From: Asparagopsis taxiformis
Lineage: Eukaryota > Rhodophyta > Florideophyceae > Bonnemaisoniales > Bonnemaisoniaceae
NCBI GenBank assembly: GCA_030407315.1
Contig: JALQPE010000067.1
Location: 1 to 64,000 of the forward strand
Direction: 5' to 3'
DNA length: 64,000 nt
Shown: positions 9,191-19,703 of the stretch, piece after piece
Position numbering within the stretch: position 1 is the first letter of the stretch
Layout: the number at the start of each line of letters is the position of its first letter
The notes under the pieces: generated by a model
Told to the model about the DNA's origin: nothing
The model's input: the letters and a program-made list of their open reading frames with translations, nothing else
The model's database searches: none
Made by a program: the position numbers and the translations under genes

Positions 9191-10717
9191 CTACTCCCCT
9201 TCATTCTCGATTTCATCATCGACGAATACCTTCACATATTCTGCATCTCCTCCGTCCTCTTCCATAGACCTGAAGCTCTCCTCCAGCACTGATTCCCCCC
9301 CATCGTCTACGTTCAGTTCTTCATATCTATCACGCGATATAGTCAAAACCTCCTCATTCATGAACCGACTACTCACCCGCTCCCCGGGAAGAAGCAGTTT
9401 CACTGCTTCATTGATTTCCCGGATTTGCGCTCCTTCCACCTCTGTTCCACTTTGAAATTTCAAAATCGTTCGGAACCCGTATGCAAGTATGTAGATGAAT
9501 TGCAAGGAGTATTCTGAACGTCGCAGGAACATGTTCTTATCAGAACATTGCGTGTAGGCGACTGCAAAGTTCAGTGCAACCTCTACTAAATTGATCCTCC
9601 TAGTCAAAAACCTCTTGTCCGGTTCTCCAATTATTTGAACTTCGTACTCGACTTTGAATAGCATTTCTTTTCGCACTGCAATGAAGTCGCGAAGAATCTT
9701 CATATTCTTGTCATCCATTGCTGCACGCTCCGCTGCATTCATTTTCCTCTGCGCCGAGTACAGACTTGGAACTGACTCAATGTCCAGCCCACCGTCGTGC
9801 AAATGATGCTCCATTCGGACTGAACCTTGAAACCCACTGTATAGAACGAATCCAAGATCTCGGATGAACCGGTTTCGCACATGATCTCTGGACTTGTTCA
9901 TAAACCCGGTCACTGCTGTGAGTGCCGATTTCGTCACAGTGATGCCTACCTCCTTTCTGTGCAACGGCCCATTGTCTCCAACCTTTCTTCGCTTCTGCTT
10001 TCGAGCGGCCCCATCACTTCCCTCGGACGTCCCATGCATTCCATCCATGCGAGCAGAGTCCGTTCCGCGAATTGTCTCCTCAATGGTCCCGGTAGTCACA
10101 TACCCCCGCGCCCTCCACCGTTCGATACCTTCCGACGTTCCATTGGAGCTGGAACGGTCTCCTCCCTCTCTGAAAGAATTGTTTTGACACGTATTCTTGA
10201 TTAAAGAGGTCACAACTTGGCAGCGCAATTCAATGTGGTTCCGGCCGGCAAGCGTCCTATTGAACACATCCTTTCGCTCATTGCTCTGCCTGGCGAACAT
10301 CAGCGTATTGATTAGCTGGCATCCGTTGAAATGCCTATCCCTCTTATCCACCATTGCCTTCGTGTACGTTGGAACAACAGCACACAGCACAGCACACACC
10401 ATTTCGAACGTGAACGATTTCTCCGCATCCTGCGCAATGCGGAGACGTTCCCTGTCCTTCTCGGAGGCGATCTTCTTCGGATGTCCTTGTCCCTGGCTCA
10501 GAAGCCCATCGACGATGCTCTTGACCTCCTGCATATCGGTGTTTAGCATGGAGACAGTCTTGGCGACATTTCCGAGAGTCTCGCGTAATTGAATGGTGCT
10601 CTTCTCGACGGCATCCATTTTATCACTCAGGGCTTTCAACTCTGCAGTGATGTTCGAAAAGCCCTCACGCGTTATTTCGGAAAATGCGGCGATGCTTACG
10701 GAGGTTTCGGGATTCAT
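9191..10717 (-). CDS. Coiled-coil protein of unknown function
   Basis: The first ATG is at 10717-10715, giving 508 residues; the frame extends 18 codons upstream only from a GTG. Residues ~10-80 are a heptad-rich coiled coil (ITAELKALSDKMDAVEKST and following). A helical, Cys-containing segment follows at ~95-190, then a polar Gly/Ser/Arg linker (~185-255) with a basic KQKRRK stretch that could be a nuclear signal, then a conserved-looking alpha/beta region to ~460 and an acidic tail. There is no signal peptide or membrane segment. It resembles no family I can name; coiled coil plus NLS next to chromatin genes suggests a nuclear scaffold or DNA-associated protein, as inference. A mobile-element protein is also possible. 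Confidence 0.7.
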   Translation of the reverse strand: MNPETSVSIAAFSEITREGFSNITAELKALSDKMDAVEKSTIQLRETLGNVAKTVSMLNTDMQEVKSIVDGLLSQGQGHPKKIASEKDRERLRIAQDAEKSFTFEMVCAVLCAVVPTYTKAMVDKRDRHFNGCQLINTLMFARQSNERKDVFNRTLAGRNHIELRCQVVTSLIKNTCQNNSFREGGDRSSSNGTSEGIERWRARGYVTTGTIEETIRGTDSARMDGMHGTSEGSDGAARKQKRRKVGDNGPLHRKEVGITVTKSALTAVTGFMNKSRDHVRNRFIRDLGFVLYSGFQGSVRMEHHLHDGGLDIESVPSLYSAQRKMNAAERAAMDDKNMKILRDFIAVRKEMLFKVEYEVQIIGEPDKRFLTRRINLVEVALNFAVAYTQCSDKNMFLRRSEYSLQFIYILAYGFRTILKFQSGTEVEGAQIREINEAVKLLLPGERVSSRFMNEEVLTISRDRYEELNVDDGGESVLEESFRSMEEDGGDAEYVKVFVDDEIENEGE

Positions 10718-11240
10718 CTTGACCTTGCAATTGGAGTTTGCTAAAAGGAGAATTGCTTTGAAGGATGTCACGCTTAGTACAGCAGTGTTGTAGCAAATAT
10801 CATTTCAGTGGATGCATCCATCCTGGTCTACTCTACATAATAATAATGCTTCCCAGTGCTCCGTAACGGTTATTTTTCATAATTTAGTGGTGGATGGTGC
10901 GTATTCTTTCCTTTGCCACCACCCACGTCCTGTGCATACCACACCTCGCTACCAGACTGACGTCTCCTACTAGACACTTTCAATGCAAAGATAGATAGGT
11001 ATAATTTGAAATGCTAAACTCAACATATTATAGCTACTATGTACATTCTCTCCTTACGGTGAGACAAACCAGATATGTTCTGTTCTCCCAATCTTCCTTT
11101 CTCCAACATCCTATTCAGCATCTAGCTTCCCCGCACCCAACTATCTGTAAAGCACCATCACAATTAATATAGTCGTATACCACACACCATTCCAATATTT
11201 ACCTTCACACCAACACTATGCTCCATATTTCCTCTAAGTC
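10718..11240. other. Intergenic region without recognised features
   Basis: AT-rich sequence upstream of the coiled-coil gene. No clear TATA box, repeat or ORF of substance is seen. Confidence 0.5.
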
Positions 11241-11249
11241 CACTCCACC

Positions 11250-11604
11250 AGACAGTGTTGTCAAACAATGCACGGTACTACCCGCAGACAATACAATTTG
11301 CTATCTACACTACTGTCTACAGATTTCCCCAGACAGTGCAGTAATACAGTACAATGTATTGTCTCAGACAGTAAAATGTACTGTCTGCACATACTGTCTG
11401 GCGGCAACACTTCCGGACAGTAAAATTTACTGTTCTGGACAGTAAATTTTACTGTTTTTGGTACTGTCCAGATTTCGTGCCAGTTTACTGCTGCAGCAGT
11501 ATTCTGAAATTTCCAGACAGTAAATTTTACTGTCTCCGCGCACTGTCTTGGCCAGACAGTAATTTTTACTGTCTCAGACAGTAAATTTACTGTCTGTTTT
11601 CATT
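11250..11604. repeat. Cluster of ACAGTAAA/TTTACTGT palindromes
   Basis: At least ten copies of ACAGT or its complement occur here. Many are joined tail to tail as ACAGTAAATTTTACTGT-like palindromes, for example around 11417-11434, 11439-11456, 11516-11533, 11555-11573 and 11576-11595. The cluster lies just before the truncated copia end, in the only repeat-dense stretch between the island and the retrotransposon nest. Confidence 0.8.
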
Positions 11605-11649
11605 CTCAACACCGTAGTGATGGAATGATGGAATGCTACAATCGATAAT

Positions 11650-12186
11650 CTATGATAGAGAGCCCGTTGCAGCTGAGCATATAAAACTGGCTTCCCTTTC
11701 TCCATTATAATATGTGGACGGCAAAAGTGCTGGGTCGATCATAGCAAGGAGCTCAACCATTCGCCCCAAAAAACGCAGGTGTACTCGTTCGCCGCTTGGC
11801 TCCGTCTGCAGGAACGCACCAGGGATATCCATCGTCATGACGTCGCGTTCTTCTTCTGCTGCTATGGTCAATATTAACAACACGGCCTCTGTTGAAATAG
11901 TTGGGGAGGATGCTTCGCCCTTCACCGCGTCCTGTCGCTTTTGGCGACCGTCCGCGCAGCCACGCCCCTTGATCTCCCCGTCACGTTTTTGCTTCAAGAA
12001 CATTAGATATTGAAGTGCGGCTTGACGGTCCTGTGTGCTGAGAGTCCCTGGCGATGTGGGCTTCATGACCTTGAGCTCATGAAGCTGTCGCATTTCGGCG
12101 TTGACTGCATCGTCCTCCTTCTTGCCGAATACCCGAAGTCCTTTCTTGATGCCGTATTGCGATAGTAGCGTGCTGAGGAGAGGTGT
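11650..12186 (-). pseudogene. Copia reverse transcriptase fragment
   Basis: The reading continues in the same frame as the linker ORF after the TAG at 12187. It contains the copia RT hallmarks GCADGRQKR, ASSPTIS and DIPGAFLQT (metal-site strand). After about residue 120 the frame slips near 11700, where a second frame continues the family pattern for ~25 residues before the element ends. The YVDD catalytic strand is not present. Confidence 0.85.
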
Positions 12187-13013
12187 CTAGGAGCTGCTGA
12201 GACCAGTTAGCTGGGCGACATCGAATGTTGGTGCGATGATCTCGGTGTCCGTTTGTGCCAGCATGTGAGCGTCCTGTATAATGTCACCAGCCATAGCCTT
12301 ACAGGCATCGATATCATAATTTGCCTTTTTTCGGCTTCGCATGCCTGTCCTTCTGCGAGGTCCGTACCTGGCGTCCATCTCGGTGTCGAGCGCACGTCCA
12401 CTCTCATTATCTTCACGCTCTTCGATTCCGTCACAGTCTACCCCTTCCTCCATGTTTGTCACTCCTGTACGCTGCGGACCGTCGTTGTGTCTCACCTTCG
12501 TACGCTTTGCTCCTCTGTCACGACGCACTCCTGCAGCTCCCATGTCATCGTTGGGCGGAGTAGCCCCTTCGGCAGCTTCTCCAGTCCTTGGTGCATCGTC
12601 GTCGTGCTCCAGGTTTGGGCGCTCGGTGCCCTCTTTACCAGATATCGAGCCGCCTCCCTCGTGGTTCTCCGGGCGCCATTTCTTATCAGAGCCGGCCTCG
12701 CCATCGACATGTTCACTATTGTCTTCAGTAGGCTCCACTTTGATGCATACGTTCTCCTGTTTGATTGTTGTTCGTTCATGTCTTTCCATGTTGTCGGTGG
12801 GCCCGCCCTGGTGTGGAGGATCTACGTGGTCCACTTCATCGCCGGATTCTTCTTGGCTTCCTTCTCTCTGCTCACTATCGACGACCGATGACGTATCGCT
12901 GTCAGACCCGTCGGAGTCGCTTGGCAGTGAGACCACGTCGCCATCTTCCTCCTGGGGTTCTTCTTGGTTGTGGCGGTCACCGAATGTGAGGCGATTCATG
13001 GCTTTGTTCCCTG
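12187..13013 (-). pseudogene. Copia polyprotein acidic linker between integrase and RT
   Basis: About 275 codons rich in Asp, Glu, Gly and Ser, typical of the variable linker after copia integrase. It ends at an in-frame TAG. Its frame matches the integrase ORF once the 806-bp solo LTR plus one 5-bp target duplication (811 bp) is discounted, showing that the reading frame was continuous before insertion. Confidence 0.75.
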
Positions 13014-13018
13014 CCATC

Positions 13019-13824
13019 TGTGGTGCAATTTAAGTTGGTCGATGGAATCGATGCGAGCGCGCGCGTTTACGTAAGTCCGCAAGCATCCGTTTGAGTTAGT
13101 TAGTAAGCGAGCGTACGCGTGGCGACTTGATTACGTGTCACGGAGCGTCGATGCGAGCGCGTGCGCGCGAACGTTGCCACGAAACCGCGACCCGCGCCAC
13201 GTGTAGCGATTTCCGCGAATTTCCCTTTATTTTCCCTTTTTGGGTTTTTTATGACGAAAGTCTTTTTCCCAAAATATTTCCCTTTTTGCGTGCGAGCGAG
13301 CGGCCGCCGGCCGGCCACGGTAGGACAGCCTGTCCTTTAGTAGTTAGCTATTAGTGGTCGCATTGCTTCGCACCCTACCAATAAACAGTCAGCACTTTCG
13401 CAGCTACGAGTTAAGCGTTGAGCGCGTCGCAAGGACCGATTGCGTTACGACGTTGCGTGCGGATTGCTCACGATTGCCGACGTACGTGCGCGCGCGCCGC
13501 GTTTACCGACCGTCGAATTGCGTCGCACCGCGAGACCGCGCGTTGCGTCGCATACCGCTAGGCCAGGGATTTACGACCCCTGCGTGGATCGTGTTGAGCT
13601 CAAGTTTACTCGGTGATCTAACCCTGAGATCACGGCTTGCGCCGGCCCGCGAATCCCGTGTTGCGATCGATCCTTGCGCGTTCCGCCGTTGTACCACCCG
13701 ATCGCCACCGCGACCGAGCGACGTGCGAAACGCAAGTTCACGAGCGCGTTACGGTTCACCTCTCCCTGACACGGCTAGCAATTCTAGAACTCCCTTAGCG
13801 ATCGCCATCACGGCTGGTCCTACA
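13019..13824 (-). mobile_element. Solo LTR inserted in the copia element
   Basis: This 806-bp segment starts TGTGGTGC, ends CCTACA (TG...CA ends) and is flanked by 5-bp duplications CCATC at 13014-13018 and 13825-13829. The ends resemble those of the Ty3 LTR at 16178 (TGTGGTAC...CTACA), so it likely belongs to a related but different Ty3/gypsy family; strand is inferred from that similarity. It carries no internal coding region, so it is what remains after LTR-LTR recombination. Confidence 0.85.
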
Positions 13825-15442
13825 CCATCCTCTCGACGCGTGCTATGGCATCAGCCGGTGTCGGAATCTCCTTCCAGTTGGTACGCACGATGCGCTGCCC
13901 TAACATGAGTCTATAGAACCAATGACTTCTCTGTGCGTTTCCTGTTGGCCGTAGCGCAATAGCACCAATGGTTCTTGTGGCGAGGGAGTTGTCGTGCTCC
14001 TCGTGGGTTTGCACGTATGAACCAAACGGTACGATGCAGTGCTTGTTGGCATTAATTGAGACGCCAGTTTCCAACTCGCGGGGATTTATCGTGGCCGATA
14101 CTCCATCCTGAGCCGGGAAAACGTGTAACCAAAAGTTCATAGCGTACACGAGTTCAACAACCATCCGATTTGGTATGCGTCTAAATGGGAGCGTGTTATA
14201 AACCGCTCGGCATCTCTCTTTGAGCGTCCGTATATACCGTTCGATTTCGGGTACGTGCTCACCTCTTGATACCACGTTCAGTGACACGCCGATGCTAGAC
14301 AAGACTCCCTCCAGCGACGCGAACTCGTTATCTGCAGCTACTCTGTTAGCGCGGAATCCTCGGCGTGCGTATGTTGCCTGTATGCTCTTGATTCTATTGA
14401 ATAGTGTTTGGGACTTGCGGTTCTCAATAGCCTCGGCTGTTCCGAACTTCAGCGCACGGCTGATGGAGACTGCGAACGGAATAAAATTCACGAACATGAC
14501 ATCAAAACAAATAACGACTTCTCTGTGTCGTTTCATTATGTCGCTTGGTATGGGGCGCGCAAACAGATCTACGTGTGGCTCTCTTGTCCGGGTTGTCTTG
14601 CATTTTAGCGACCCAATATTGGGGCCAAATATCTTTAGCTCGTTGCAAACATCTTGTTCGTTGACATCGCAGTTTATCAACTGCCTCTGTCCCACAATTT
14701 CGCGCATCTGCCATTCGTTCGGCCTTCCTATAATTGCCATGAGACGTCGTGCTTGTTTAGCCCGCTTGAGTTCGTGTTTGGTGAAGGCCTTAGCGTTCCC
14801 ATCCACCGTGGTTATCAGGGCAACTTCTTTCTTCGACAATTCTTTCTTCGGCTCCGAGCCCGTCAGTAACTGCGATGCGTATAGGCCCTTTCGTGTAGGC
14901 TTGAACACACGCTTTGTCCCGTCCTCGCGTTCCAGCGTAAAAAAGTCGCCCTCTGTGCTGTCATAGCGTACCTTGTATCGCTTCTGCACGTTACTAAGCG
15001 ATAAGATATTGGAGATGGCGCCAGGGTGATACCATACCGACCCGTACCCCCCAAGGTCTCCCATCTGCGTGACGAGGACTTCACCAGCATTACACACGAT
15101 TCTCATCTTGCTTGGTACGGTGCGGATGTTAGTGAGTAGTCGTTTGTCACCGAAAACGTCCACTGAGGACGTACTGTCCAGCCCTACACTTCCAACTGGG
15201 ATAACGAATGCGCGTTTAGAGTTGAATGAATGCGTCATGACGCTTTCGACTACCTCCCCATCTGCTTCAATCACGCGTCCTTCATTCTCACTCTGTTCGT
15301 TGTCCTTTACCTCTTCATGGACCGTGCAGACCGTCACGTGATAGAAGCCATCATCGGAGTCGTCGCTGCTGTCGTTCGGCACGCCGGTCATGTAATTGGC
15401 AGTACGTGTCGGTATGTTCTCCGACCTTTTTTGCTCTGCCAT
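13820..15442 (-). pseudogene. Copia protease and integrase region
   Basis: An open 540-codon segment. Residues ~85-180 look like the aspartic protease region (LDSTSSVDVF in place of the usual DSG/DTG, so the catalytic Asp motif is altered). Residues ~225-430 are the integrase core with Asp in ICFDVMF, Asp in AADNEF and Glu in HVPEIERY, a DDE-type order. The frame breaks before it at about 15440 and is cut after it by the solo LTR. Confidence 0.8.
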
Positions 15443-16177
15443 TTCGCTACATCATCTGGGACACATTTTCCTTCGTGACGTTTGTGCCCGTACTTCCCAC
15501 ATTTAAAGCATTGTGTGTGCTATCGGTCTTTGGGCCCTCTTGTGCACCCAGGTGGTGCACCCGTTTGGGCAAAGCTGATGCCGTCATTTGAAGTAGTTTC
15601 AACATTCGTCACGCTACGATTCCAGTTCTCGAGAAAGCTATATGCCGCAGTGACGTCTTTGGGAAACTTGTCACTTTGGGCGACATACTCATTTTCCAAG
15701 TACACCACCACGTTCCCAAATCTTCTTTTGTCGGCGGCGGCTATGAAGCGGTATGCCAGGAACTTCTCGAGGATCCTTTCCTCAGCCTTTGTCACAGCGG
15801 ATTCGCCCGCATCTTTTCTCGTCTTACCTTCCACGGACTTCAGCGACTTGTCTACTAGGGTCACGAGCGCTCTTCCGAAGTTGATACCTATGTGTTCCAA
15901 CACTTCTGTCGCTGCAATGAATCTTCTCTTGTATTCCGTTAACGACTCGTATCTATTCTGCCTGACCTTAAATAGGGCCATTATCGAGGCGTCCGCTGCT
16001 GCCACTGGACTCCTGGATCCTTCCTGGTTGAGCATCCATATTTTGATGCTCTTCATGAACTTTAGCAAGTCGTTTTTGCTCGAATATGGATTCTCAGTCT
16101 TCCTGGCCCCGCATCTTGGCCTGTAGCGACTCGCTGCATTGGCCATAAACTACTTTAAAGACGTTACAGCAGTTGTC
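15443..16177 (-). pseudogene. Copia gag, C-terminal part with zinc knuckle
   Basis: The reading runs from the Ty3 insertion point at 16177 through a frame change near 16090 into a 200-codon helical gag segment. A TAG at 15522-15520 interrupts it, followed in the same frame by CFKCGKYGHKRHEGKC, a CX2CX4HX6C variant of the gag zinc knuckle (usual form CX2CX4HX4C). Confidence 0.8.
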
Positions 16178-16840
16178 TGTGGTACGATAGTTCGGTAGAA
16201 GTAGTAGCTGGTACGAGCCAGTGGACACGCTGTCCTTACGAAACGAAACGAGCAGTCCACCCGCTGGTGTTTGACTGTATTGGTAGGTAGAAAGGTAGAG
16301 ATATGTTAGCGAGTAGACACGAGCGTCACGACGCAACAATCCAAGCGAGGATTACGTTCAATAAACGAGGTGGCACGTCACCGGAGGCGCTCTCAACCAA
16401 GCCCGGAGGCACTACACGCAATCAGCCTTACGTGCGGCGATGGGTAGGGAGTACGCAGCTCGACGGAGACGAAGCCTCGTTAGGCAAAACGTAAACGTAA
16501 ACGTAGAAGTCAGTCGTAGACTAGAGCCGTTGCTCGTTCGATGTGTTCTCCCCTTTCCCTCCCGGCACGATGCCAATACCTATATGGCCACGATGGCATC
16601 GCTTTACAGTGTAAACACTGCTCGTAACGTCCCCGAATGGGAAAGGACCTTGTGGGTCGCACGTAGGGACCCGTTGGTCCGTTGGCCGTTGCCAGTACGT
16701 TCGTTGCACACGTGTGCCGGTTGCGCGCGCGCATGCGCCAGCAATGTTCGTGCATTGCTGTCGCCGGTCGTGTCCGCCGAAATTCGAATTCCGCGGAAAA
16801 CGTAAATATTCGCAATTTCGGAATTGCCACGTATACTACA
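16178..16840 (-). repeat. 3' LTR of the Ty3/gypsy element
   Basis: Starts TGTGGTACG and ends TACTACA on the plus strand. It is the same length as the copy at 29195. Differences I see against that copy lie near 16197, 16354, 16396 and 16443. Confidence 0.95.
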
Positions 16841-16857
16841 CAGCCCCACCCCCACAC
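16841..16857 (-). promoter_or_regulatory. Polypurine tract (plus-strand primer site)
   Basis: On the minus strand this reads as a G-rich purine run (GGGGGTGGGG) directly next to the 3' LTR, the position expected for the primer of plus-strand DNA synthesis. Confidence 0.75.
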
Positions 16858-17435
16858 GTGGACGTCCCGGCCACGCGAGGCCCGTCGGGACGCGCCTGAG
16901 ACACGGGGCCGTGGCGCCTTTTCGGGTACAACTGCGGACGTGGCAGTTGTCCCGAAAAATCTCGCTTAAACGTACGCGGCCCAGTTGGCTGATCGAATCG
17001 CCACGGCGCCGGAGCGCGCGCGTGCGCTCCGGCTCTTTCGTAATCATCGCGGCCCGCCCGTTGGCATCGTTCGTCAATGCCTCGCTTAGGCGTTTCCCTG
17101 CAACGAATGCAGTGTCCAATTCCACCACGCGGGTGTGCTTCAATTCAGCGCGATACGTGCGCAGGCCGCGGCCCTTTCGTGAATCTGCCAGCGGGCATTA
17201 CGACAACGGTCGTCCGAAGGTTATTTAAGCCGCGGCTTAACGTGATAGCGATCGTCGCTCACCCTTCCTCTCACCATCGTCATCCAGGCCGTTGCCTTTC
17301 GTTCTCCCTTACCTCTTTCCCCCGCTGGGTACTACTACCTCTGTTCCTTTCGTTCTCTTGTTTCGTCTAGCCCGCGTGGCTCTCGTCGTCGTGCTCGTTG
17401 CACTCGTCGTAATTATCGTGTACAGCGTAACCACG
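16858..17435. other. Non-coding end of the Ty3 element with promoter for the antisense ORF
   Basis: GC-rich DNA between PPT and the antisense ORF. A TATTTAAG element at about 17221-17228 is followed at 17436 by the ORF's first ATG, so it may be a plus-strand promoter inside the retrotransposon. Confidence 0.4.
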
Positions 17436-19703
17436 ATGGTTACGACTCGTAGTACCGATGCTAACACTCCGCGGCCCACCGGCTCTGCTGGAGGTGGAGC
17501 GAGGAACCCTTCGCAGGGCGCTCCCTCCCTCGTCGGAGCCGGTGCGGCGCCAGAGACGGAAGCGTCCGTCGCTCCCGCCCCATCCGTTAGGGCGGGAGAA
17601 GCCGTTGCTCCTCAGGCCGTCGCCTCTTCGTCTCGCCCGATGGCTCCGTCTCGCCTGGTGGCTTCCGTGACGCCTGCCGAGGCTGCTAGGGCCGTTGCCC
17701 CACGTGATGATGACGCAACGGCGTCCGACTCGGGGAATTCGTCACCCATCATTCCGGATGCCGCGGCCCCGTCGATGGGTGTAGCCGCGATGGCAGCGGC
17801 CGCTCGTTCGCGTCGTGCTGTGGCGGCGGCCCGCACGGGCGTGCCTCGTCGTGACGGCTCGCCGCGTTCCCCTCGCCAGGATCCCTCGCCGGAGGGTGGT
17901 GACCCCGTTGGGACAGTCGGCACCGCCTCACGTGGCGGGGCGGCGCTAAACGTAGGCGTCCTGACCCACGCGTGGGCTGCGTTGCCTCGCGTGGGTATCA
18001 CGGATGACGATCTCGCCACGTTGGCCAGAGATCGTCTGGACGCCCGCGCGGTCGTCGACTATATGCGTTCCGCCGAGGATACGTGGGGGCGGGCAGCCGG
18101 GCGTCGTTTCGCCAACGGGCCACCGGGATCGGAACGTTACCAGATCCCGGCGTCGATACGTTGCGACCGCTCGTGGTTGCGTGACGTCAACGACGCGATC
18201 TACGTCGATCGGATGGACGCGTTCTTGTGGACGGGGACGCCCGAGGAACCGCCGTTTATCTCGGTGGCGTCCGTCTTCGTGTGTCCGCGGACACTTTCCG
18301 AAAGGCAACGTGCCGAATGGAAGACTGCTCTCTCGTTGAGCGTCATCTCCAAGAGCGTCGTGTCGTACGACGACCATTTCGCGCTCCGTCACGTGAACGC
18401 GGACGACTACCGCGTGTCGCACGCGTCGGCTCCGTGGGTCGTCCCGAGCGAGCTCTACTTCCCGCCGTTGCCGGAAGTAGTGGAGGAGTTTCCGTACCCC
18501 CGTGGGTCGTCCACGTTGCTACCACGCGTGGTGCATTATTTTACCGATGCCGTGAAGGACGCGCCTGCCCCCGTGAAGGAACGTTTCCTCATGGCCGTGG
18601 ATATCGAACACGCAGCGATGCTCGCATGCTCGCTGTTCGTGGAACGTCGTGTGTTCGGGCGCGCGTGCCTACTGCCGGAGTCCACGTTGGACTTCCTGGC
18701 CGACTACGAGATGCTTCGTGCAATCCCGGTGGACGGTTCCGACACGTTCGTCTCCGTTACCAGCGCGTTGGCTGAGGCTCGCGGCGCCCTTGCGTTGGGG
18801 CCGGAGTATCGGGTTATACGTCCCGATTACGCAAGCGGCGATAACCAGGAGTTCGTCTCCGTGCGTAGCGATGGGGCTTACTTGCCGCGGGTCGCTTCCC
18901 GTTCCGAACGCCGTCGTGGCAATCGTACCGGTTATTTCGGCGGCCTCGGGGGCAACGAGCGCCCCCGTGGGACGCGTTCTGGCCGTCGTGGCCATCAAAA
19001 CGAAGCGCCGCGTGCGCCGGATCCTCGAGAGATCGTGCCACGCGAGGCTACGGGAGGGGGCAACGTTGCCCGCGTCAGTCGTCCGGATGTGGCCACGCCG
19101 GCCGAGCGCGCGCCACGCTTCGTGAGCCTGGACGACCGCGTCTCCGATGAGGATGCCCGTCGGCTTCTCGGTACGTCGATGGCCGCTCCGCCTCGTGCGG
19201 AGGGCTGGGTTATTCGTTCCCTCATCTCTTCCGTGGCTCGCGCAGCCGAAGAGATCAGGGCCCAGACGTTGGACCTGACTGCCCGCTTGGCAACGGAACG
19301 CGCGATTTCCGAGCGTCTCGCCGCGGCGACTCGTAGTTACGCGCCGCCCGTTGGCGTTCGTAATGAACCTTACGGTTACGCGAGTGGCGGCGGCTTCGGC
19401 GACCCCGTCGGGTATGGTCACGCAGCGGCGTACCTGCCACGCGACCCCGCTTCGGCGCGCCCTTCGGATACGCGCAGTCACGGGACTGCGGATCCTTACG
19501 CTAGGGATCCCGCGTCGCGTCGCGAGCGGGCCCCCGTGGTCACGCAGACCGTCGATCCGTACGCGCCGGGCTTCGTTCAGCCCAGTCGCAGCCGCAGCCA
19601 CGATAGCCGCGGCGAAGGCCCTGGTCCGTATGACCCTGCGGGCAAGCGTTCTCGTCGCTACTATGTCGTTCCTAGGTTAGTTCGTATGCCACGTCGGCTC
19701 TAG
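17436..19703 (+). CDS. Antisense accessory ORF of the Ty3 element, function unknown
   Basis: The first ATG gives 755 residues (MVTTRST...); the frame extends 48 codons upstream from a TTG through a hydrophobic stretch. It lies between pol and the 3' LTR but on the opposite strand. The N-terminal ~190 residues are Ala/Pro/Ser/Arg-rich and disordered-looking. Residues ~210-460 look globular (DRSWLRDVNDAIYVDRMDAF, LPEVVEEFPYPRG, ADYEMLRAI). The rest is Arg/Gly/Ser/Tyr-rich with repeated DPYA motifs. An opening MVTTRS is also common in gag-type proteins, but no zinc knuckle is seen. Extra, sometimes antisense, ORFs at this position are known in some plant Ty3 lineages; any similarity of role is inference. 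Long open frames arise easily in CpG-rich DNA, so coding needs proof. Confidence 0.65.
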   Translation: MVTTRSTDANTPRPTGSAGGGARNPSQGAPSLVGAGAAPETEASVAPAPSVRAGEAVAPQAVASSSRPMAPSRLVASVTPAEAARAVAPRDDDATASDSGNSSPIIPDAAAPSMGVAAMAAAARSRRAVAAARTGVPRRDGSPRSPRQDPSPEGGDPVGTVGTASRGGAALNVGVLTHAWAALPRVGITDDDLATLARDRLDARAVVDYMRSAEDTWGRAAGRRFANGPPGSERYQIPASIRCDRSWLRDVNDAIYVDRMDAFLWTGTPEEPPFISVASVFVCPRTLSERQRAEWKTALSLSVISKSVVSYDDHFALRHVNADDYRVSHASAPWVVPSELYFPPLPEVVEEFPYPRGSSTLLPRVVHYFTDAVKDAPAPVKERFLMAVDIEHAAMLACSLFVERRVFGRACLLPESTLDFLADYEMLRAIPVDGSDTFVSVTSALAEARGALALGPEYRVIRPDYASGDNQEFVSVRSDGAYLPRVASRSERRRGNRTGYFGGLGGNERPRGTRSGRRGHQNEAPRAPDPREIVPREATGGGNVARVSRPDVATPAERAPRFVSLDDRVSDEDARRLLGTSMAAPPRAEGWVIRSLISSVARAAEEIRAQTLDLTARLATERAISERLAAATRSYAPPVGVRNEPYGYASGGGFGDPVGYGHAAAYLPRDPASARPSDTRSHGTADPYARDPASRRERAPVVTQTVDPYAPGFVQPSRSRSHDSRGEGPGPYDPAGKRSRRYYVVPRLVRMPRRL

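Noticed and set aside
12253..13033. Plus-strand ORFs of 212 and 230 codons
   Set aside because: Shadows of the acidic copia linker on the other strand (Ser/Arg/Leu-rich translations).
18669..19601. 310-codon minus-strand ORF inside the Ty3 element
   Set aside because: Antisense of the longer plus-strand ORF; Arg-rich shadow typical of CpG-rich DNA, with no domain pattern.
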